From NCBI GenBank assembly GCA_030549775.1, contig CM060177.1:29011014-29075013 (forward strand): a stretch of 64,000 bases of DNA, read 5' to 3'. This DNA is from Tamarix chinensis (Eukaryota > Streptophyta > Magnoliopsida > Caryophyllales > Tamaricaceae). The notes under the pieces were generated by a model. That model did not search any database. It was not told the origin of the DNA and was given only the letters and a program-made list of their open reading frames with translations. Every line of letters starts with the position of its first letter. The first letter of the stretch is position 1. The translations under genes were made by a program, and so were the position numbers. Of this stretch, positions 59,580 through 64,000 are shown in pieces.

Positions 59580-60620
59580 AGGTTTGAAGTTGTATATAAT
59601 TTTAAAAATTATTGGGTAGAATTGGGATGAATTTTAAATCTATAACTTTTGGGCAGTATGGTACATCCTATACAATAGAACCGATGGTTCCGAAGGAGTC
59701 CTATAGCCTCGTGAACAGGGATGGCAATTTTCCCCGCGGGTTCGGGGCCCCGTCGGGGATTCCCCGTTCGGGTTCGGATTCGGGGAGAGAATTCGGGGAT
59801 CGGATTCGGGTTCGGGGATTCTTAACGGGGATTTTTTCGGGGACGGGGCGGGGACGGGTTTGGGGTCCCCGTCCCCGAACCCGCCCCGAAATTTATATAT
59901 ATATATATTTTTATATAATTATATATATATAATATATATAATTTTTTTTTATAGAATATAAATTAAAAATATAATATGAAAAAATAGTTTGAGGATCGGG
60001 GATGAGATCGGGGATCGGGTATAAAGTCGGGTTTCGGGGATCGGGTCGGGTTTTATGAACGGGGAATAAATCGGGGATTAAAAATAGATCGGGGATCGGG
60101 TTGGGTATGGGGACTTGATCCCCGCGGGGATCGGGTCGGGGAATCCCCGATAAAAAAATTTCGGGGATCGGGTCGGGTTCGGGATTATTTTCCTTATCGG
60201 GTTCGGGGATGGGGATGGGGTCCCCGTCCCCGACCCGCCCCGTTGCCATCCCTACTCGTGAATACCGTCTCACCACCGGTAGTAGATGTTTCTCAAGTAG
60301 ACTCTTATTAGGTGTATACGTGCACCCTCTATCCCACCTGTGTGCTAAGAAAGGTGGATTTCCGATGCAACAGGTTGGTTTTTTCAAATGCCGGCCTAAG
60401 AATCTGCCATCCACTTATCTCCTGAAAGCATATTGAAGTTATGTAACTTAAAATGGCATGGATGATCAATTAGAATTCCGCGCCACGCATACTTGTCCTT
60501 TTGGATTTTCTGTAGGGCATTCGGTGTTAGAAGGTCAATAACGTGAAAGGTCCAGGCATTTCATTGGTTTACGTTTACAACGAGTCAATACCTATGACGA
60601 CGACTGAGAACCAAGCATAT
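59580..60620. other. block of balanced base composition, possibly organellar
   Basis: Without the hAT MITE, this block reads as continuous sequence with visibly higher GC and many CG dinucleotides (for example ATGGTTCCGAAGGAGTCC at 59684 and GAATTCCGCGCCACGC near 60473). This is unlike the AT-rich surroundings and unlike the element families here. Plant mitochondrial intergenic DNA has such composition. The minus-strand ORF at 60414-59911 and the plus-strand ORF at 59612-59932 both run across the MITE junctions and its repeats, and I do not call them genes. Confidence 0.35.
59716..60254. mobile_element. hAT MITE with perfect 8-bp target duplication
   Basis: Starts CAGGGATGGCAA (59716-59727) and ends TTGCCATCCCTA (60243-60254); 11 of 12 terminal bases are inverted matches. 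It is flanked on both sides by CTCGTGAA (59708-59715 and 60255-60262), an exact 8-bp duplication as made by hAT transposases. The 539-bp body is non-coding: GC-rich GGGGATCGGG-type arrays near both ends and an AT-rich centre (59890-59990). Confidence 0.95.
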
Positions 60621-60744
60621 TATCAAATTTTTTTTTTGCTTGATTATAGTAGTAAATTAAAAGTCAAAATTATTCTTCATTTACAAAAGTAGGTTCAATT
60701 ATAGCTAGATCTCCCTTTTATATCATTCACTCGATTTTTGCATT

Positions 60745-60824
60745 CTATATTCCATATTCCTTAGAGCCACATACCATGCCCCAACCAACTGGACTACGCC
60801 CGCACGGGCTATATTCCATATTCC
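60745..60824 (-). repeat. 48-bp tRNA-like insert between 16-bp direct repeats
   Basis: CTATATTCCATATTCC occurs exactly at 60745-60760 and 60809-60824. The 48 bp between, read on the minus strand, contain GGGCGTAGTCCAGTTGGTTG, which resembles a tRNA 5' half with an A-box-like TAGTCCAGTTGG. No B-box or poly(A) is visible. It may be a truncated tRNA-derived retroposon with a target duplication. Confidence 0.5.
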
Positions 60825-60829
60825 ATCTT

Positions 60830-62215
60830 ACGTATCTAAGTGTACCTCCTAAGGTTCATTCAAATATATATTATAAGGTGCACCCGCATATACCGTATAA
60901 ATTATGGTAATTAAACCAACAATAAATGTGCAGTTTTGATGATGCATCCGACATGAAGTTATTTTTTATGAATACAATTACTAAAGAAATCATATATGCA
61001 TGGTATCATTTTTGTAATTACAGTTATTTAGATAATATGACTTTCTTTCATAATGTCTCTTTAGGAAGAAATATTTTGGAATAAATTTAGAATGAAAATA
61101 TCAAAAAAAAGGCAAAAAGGTTTCTTAATTTTGTCCTATAAATAAACACATATAATGATATACTTTTGTCAAACAGAATATTATTCAAAACACATTTATA
61201 CATTCCATAGAATGAAAAAATATCAGCTATACTTGTTGGGAGTTCATCAACTATTCAGTATTATATTTAACACATACTTGTATGTTCAATAGATACTTGT
61301 TATGTGTTCAACAACTTATTTATGGCATCTTTAGCTACTATTCAAATTTGTATTTAGTAAAATTTTATCAATAATCATTACAAGCTTACAAATATCCGAT
61401 CACTCTTAATTTGTATTATATATAAGATTAATTTGTGTATAGTAATATCTTCAAATAATAGGATTTGATAGTTAAGAGCTAATATTTTCTATGTTGTTAC
61501 ACCTTTTGCCTCTCTTTCGTCATTGTAGTGTCTTTCGGTTACTCAAATATCAGCTCAAGCCTCTTATTTTTCCTTTTCTTTTTTTTTATTGGAATATCTT
61601 TCAATTCAATCCATATGCATAGCTCTTAATTGATTTTATCAAATGGGAGAATTAGGTTGCTTGTTCAACAGGTCAAGAACAATTTTAATTAATTTTGGTA
61701 CAAACTACATGAAAAATATGAAAACAAAAATGCTTAAAACCATTTAGAGTATTGATCAAGTATGTAGAATGTGAGAGAGATTATGTGGATGGTTTATATT
61801 AATTAGGTGCATGGAAGAATAAAATGAAATGATAAATATTGTTCTTCAATGTTTGCATCGTACTTTTTGCAAGTTAACCCATGCCTATGTTAATTTGGTG
61901 AACATGAACATTTTGAGTTGACAAATTTAAGATTTTTTAAGCTGATGAATATTTTGAATATGCATAATTGATTTATTACAGTTCATGAATATGAATATTT
62001 TGGGTGATAAATGTGGACCTTTCGAGTTGATGAACATTGGACTTTGAATTGATGAACACAACACATTGTGTATAATGCGTAGTTAGAGAAAATGTTATTT
62101 TTTCCCTCAAAAGTATAGCAATATGGTTATATATTTATAAAGAGAAAAATGAGAAATATTATGATATAAATTTTTAATGGCCCATACTAAATATAAATCT
62201 ATTCATATATTCTAC
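60830..62215. other. AT-rich DNA, no gene recognised
   Basis: No supported feature. Confidence 0.5.
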
Positions 62216-62216
62216 C

Positions 62217-62275
<59 letters not shown>
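62216..62275. repeat. mirrored (TAA)n/(TTA)n microsatellite
   Basis: A TAA run of about 25 bp flows directly into a TTA run of about 35 bp, so the two halves are complementary and can fold into a hairpin. Confidence 0.95.
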
Positions 62276-62438
62276 TTATGGATGGGAAAATAAGAATGTA
62301 TAAGAATATTAAAGGTTGTTTTTAATTATAAACAATCACCTATGTCTATTTGTGTACACTTTTGGTTATACTATATAGGAACTTATTCAATCACATTAAG
62401 CTTACGTTTACTTCATGTTATTAATCAGAAGAATAGTA

Positions 62439-62674
62439 CTCCTTCCGTATATAAAAGAGTGTCATTGTCAAGTTTTTCTCTCTTATTAAGAAAGTTCATT
62501 AAATAAAGAATAATATTTTTATTTTATTATTTATTTTTTCTATTTTCTGAAGTAAAGAGAATAAAGTAATAGTTATTAAGTCTTGAAAAAAATTGAAAGA
62601 TATAAAAGTGAAGAAGAAAATTAGTTTGCGATTTTCATAAGTGACATTCTGTTTTTGATATAAAAAAATATCAG
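62439..62674. mobile_element. Stowaway-like (Tc1/mariner) MITE
   Basis: The left end CTCCTTCCGTATATAAAAG resembles the Stowaway terminus CTCCCTCCGT and is preceded by TA. The right end, read inverted, gives CTGATATTTTTTTATATC followed by AAAAACAGAATGTCAC, matching the GAGTGTCA part of the left end but with the outermost bases diverged; it is followed by TA. The length of 236 bp is typical of Stowaway MITEs. Confidence 0.5.
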
Positions 62675-62679
62675 TAATT

Positions 62680-63156
62680 TGGCAGTTTTTTGTATTCAGA
62701 GATAGTAATATAAAACTAAAAGGGAAATTGAAATCACCGACTTTTTTTTAATAATTATGTTTTAGTTATTTCTTCCCTGCCTAATTACTAGCAAACATGT
62801 GTTTGCTTGACATGGATATAGAATATATATAAAGAATATATAGAGTAGAGATTATTATCCATCGTCACGGGTCCTAGTTTAGGAACCCACAAGCAATATA
62901 AACTTGAAAGTGGAGATGGTCAATGCATTTAATAGAAAAAAGTTAAATCATATTTATCATGCATGTACTTAGATTCCCAGACATGGATCGGTGGGAATTT
63001 CATCTTAATGATGGTTGATTGAGGTATTATATATAATCTGCACCTTTATTTCTTCACGATTATACGCACCCCCTTTTATTATTATTATTTATTATTATTA
63101 TTATTATTATTTTATGACATTCTTTTCCTTTTATATAGTAGTAGGTAACACTTTGG

Positions 63157-63207
<51 letters not shown>

Positions 63208-64000
63208 TATAATATTGGAGAAGTTTTAGAAAATGGGGAAAATTGGTATAAACAACCAAGTTTGTCAAACTTTTTTTTATTAAATTGTAAATATTTCTCA
63301 TATAAATATCATCATATTTGAAAATAGGTCTCTTTCTATGCGGCTTGGTTTTAGGTGGTGTTGATTCGATTTAGGCCAAACATCGGATCACGCGGACGTC
63401 GAGCTTTCTGGTTCAAGTTCTGTTCAAGTCTATGGATTCCGTGTTAGTTTGGGTATACTTGGTTTAGAATTCATAGAGGCATTGATTGTCAATTTATTGT
63501 AAGAGATAAGTTGTGTCTTATGATTTATCATTATTGTCATGATGAAATAACAACAACAACAACAACAACAACAACAAGAATCATAATATTATGTTATAGT
63601 TAATAATGAGTGATTATAGTTAAAAATATAATTATGTTACGATAGTTATTGTTATAACTATTAGATTTCTATTTACGATTATAATAATCACCGTTAATAC
63701 TATATGATGATAAAACAAATATTACAATTTTTATTATAATTGTAATAACAATAACAATAACAATAACAATGAATTAACTAGATCTAAGATGATTGGTACT
63801 AATTTTGATATAAAAATAAGTGAGGAGAACAAAATATTACTAATTTAAAGTTGTTATACACGGGTTAAGTATCATATAATTTCATACAAATTTTTGTGAC
63901 AAAATAGTTTGGTGATATTTATGCGACAATTTTATTTGTAGCAAAATATTATCTTTATGAAATGGGCTTAATCGTATCTTGGTTTATGTTCAAGCTTATA
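62680..64000. other. AT-rich DNA with several microsatellites
   Basis: No gene recognised. Contents: (TTA)n at 63077-63112, (TA)n at 63161-63199, (CAA)n at 63550-63577 and (AATAAC)n at 63743-63771. Confidence 0.6.

Noticed and set aside
59612..59932. 106-codon plus-strand open frame
   Set aside because: It spans the left junction of the hAT MITE and is rich in Gly/Ser/Arg because of the GGGTTCGG repeats.
59911..60414. 167-codon minus-strand open frame rich in Pro/Asp/Ile
   Set aside because: Its Pro-Asp-Pro-Ile repeats are a translation of the GGGGATCGGG arrays of the hAT MITE and the frame crosses the insertion junction.

Overview
The window looks like nuclear DNA of a flowering plant, from a gene-poor, repeat-rich (probably heterochromatic) region. 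It is very AT-rich, full of AT/ATT microsatellites, and every coding similarity I recognise belongs to a plant transposable-element family: Ty1/copia, Ty3/gypsy (a family with LTRs ending GGGTGTTACA, plus a Tat-like lineage), L1-type LINEs, FAR1-like Mutator (MULE), CACTA/TNP2, hAT and Stowaway-like MITEs. I found no intact host gene, rRNA, complete tRNA or CRISPR array. All element genes carry stops and frameshifts and are annotated as pseudogenes. The species cannot be named from this sequence alone.

Layout. 1-4.7 kb: AT-rich DNA with a degraded hAT-like MITE, a minus-strand LINE 3' fragment and a plus-strand DUF4283/CCHC fragment. 4.7-8.95 kb: a minus-strand copia element with gag, integrase, RT, RNase H, primer-binding site and 5' LTR, lacking a 3' LTR. 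9.0-11.2 kb: a long plus-strand gypsy LTR. 11.2-14.8 kb: minisatellites, AT arrays and a perfect 194-bp palindrome. 15.8-20.5 kb: two tandem copies of a FAR1-like MULE transposase pseudogene. 21.9-23.7 kb: a low-complexity AT block.

24.9-37.4 kb is a nested gypsy region. Two related minus-strand LTRs bracket scattered gag, protease and RT pieces of a broken element. Inside are a copia 3' LTR with its polypurine tract, a Tat-like integrase fragment, a degenerate 40-bp tandem array, and a plus-strand gene resembling the 'putative gypsy-type transposon' (Transposase_28) family. The order integrase, tandem repeats, antisense gene is the arrangement known for some Tat-lineage elements with extra antisense ORFs.

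37.4-48 kb is mostly unassigned AT-rich DNA with LTR-like stretches. 48.0-54.4 kb is a decayed minus-strand CACTA element interrupted by an L1-type LINE with 14-bp target-site duplications. 54.4-56.6 kb is a second copy, in inverted orientation, of the 9-11.2 kb LTR. 57.4-58.3 kb is a Mutator-like MITE built of about 150-bp repeats and carrying a nested hAT MITE. 59.6-60.6 kb is a block of more balanced base composition, possibly organellar, split by a hAT MITE with a perfect 8-bp duplication. After it come a 48-bp tRNA-like insert between 16-bp direct repeats, a Stowaway-like MITE and several microsatellites. Comparisons were made by eye; boundaries without a stated duplication or terminal motif are approximate.
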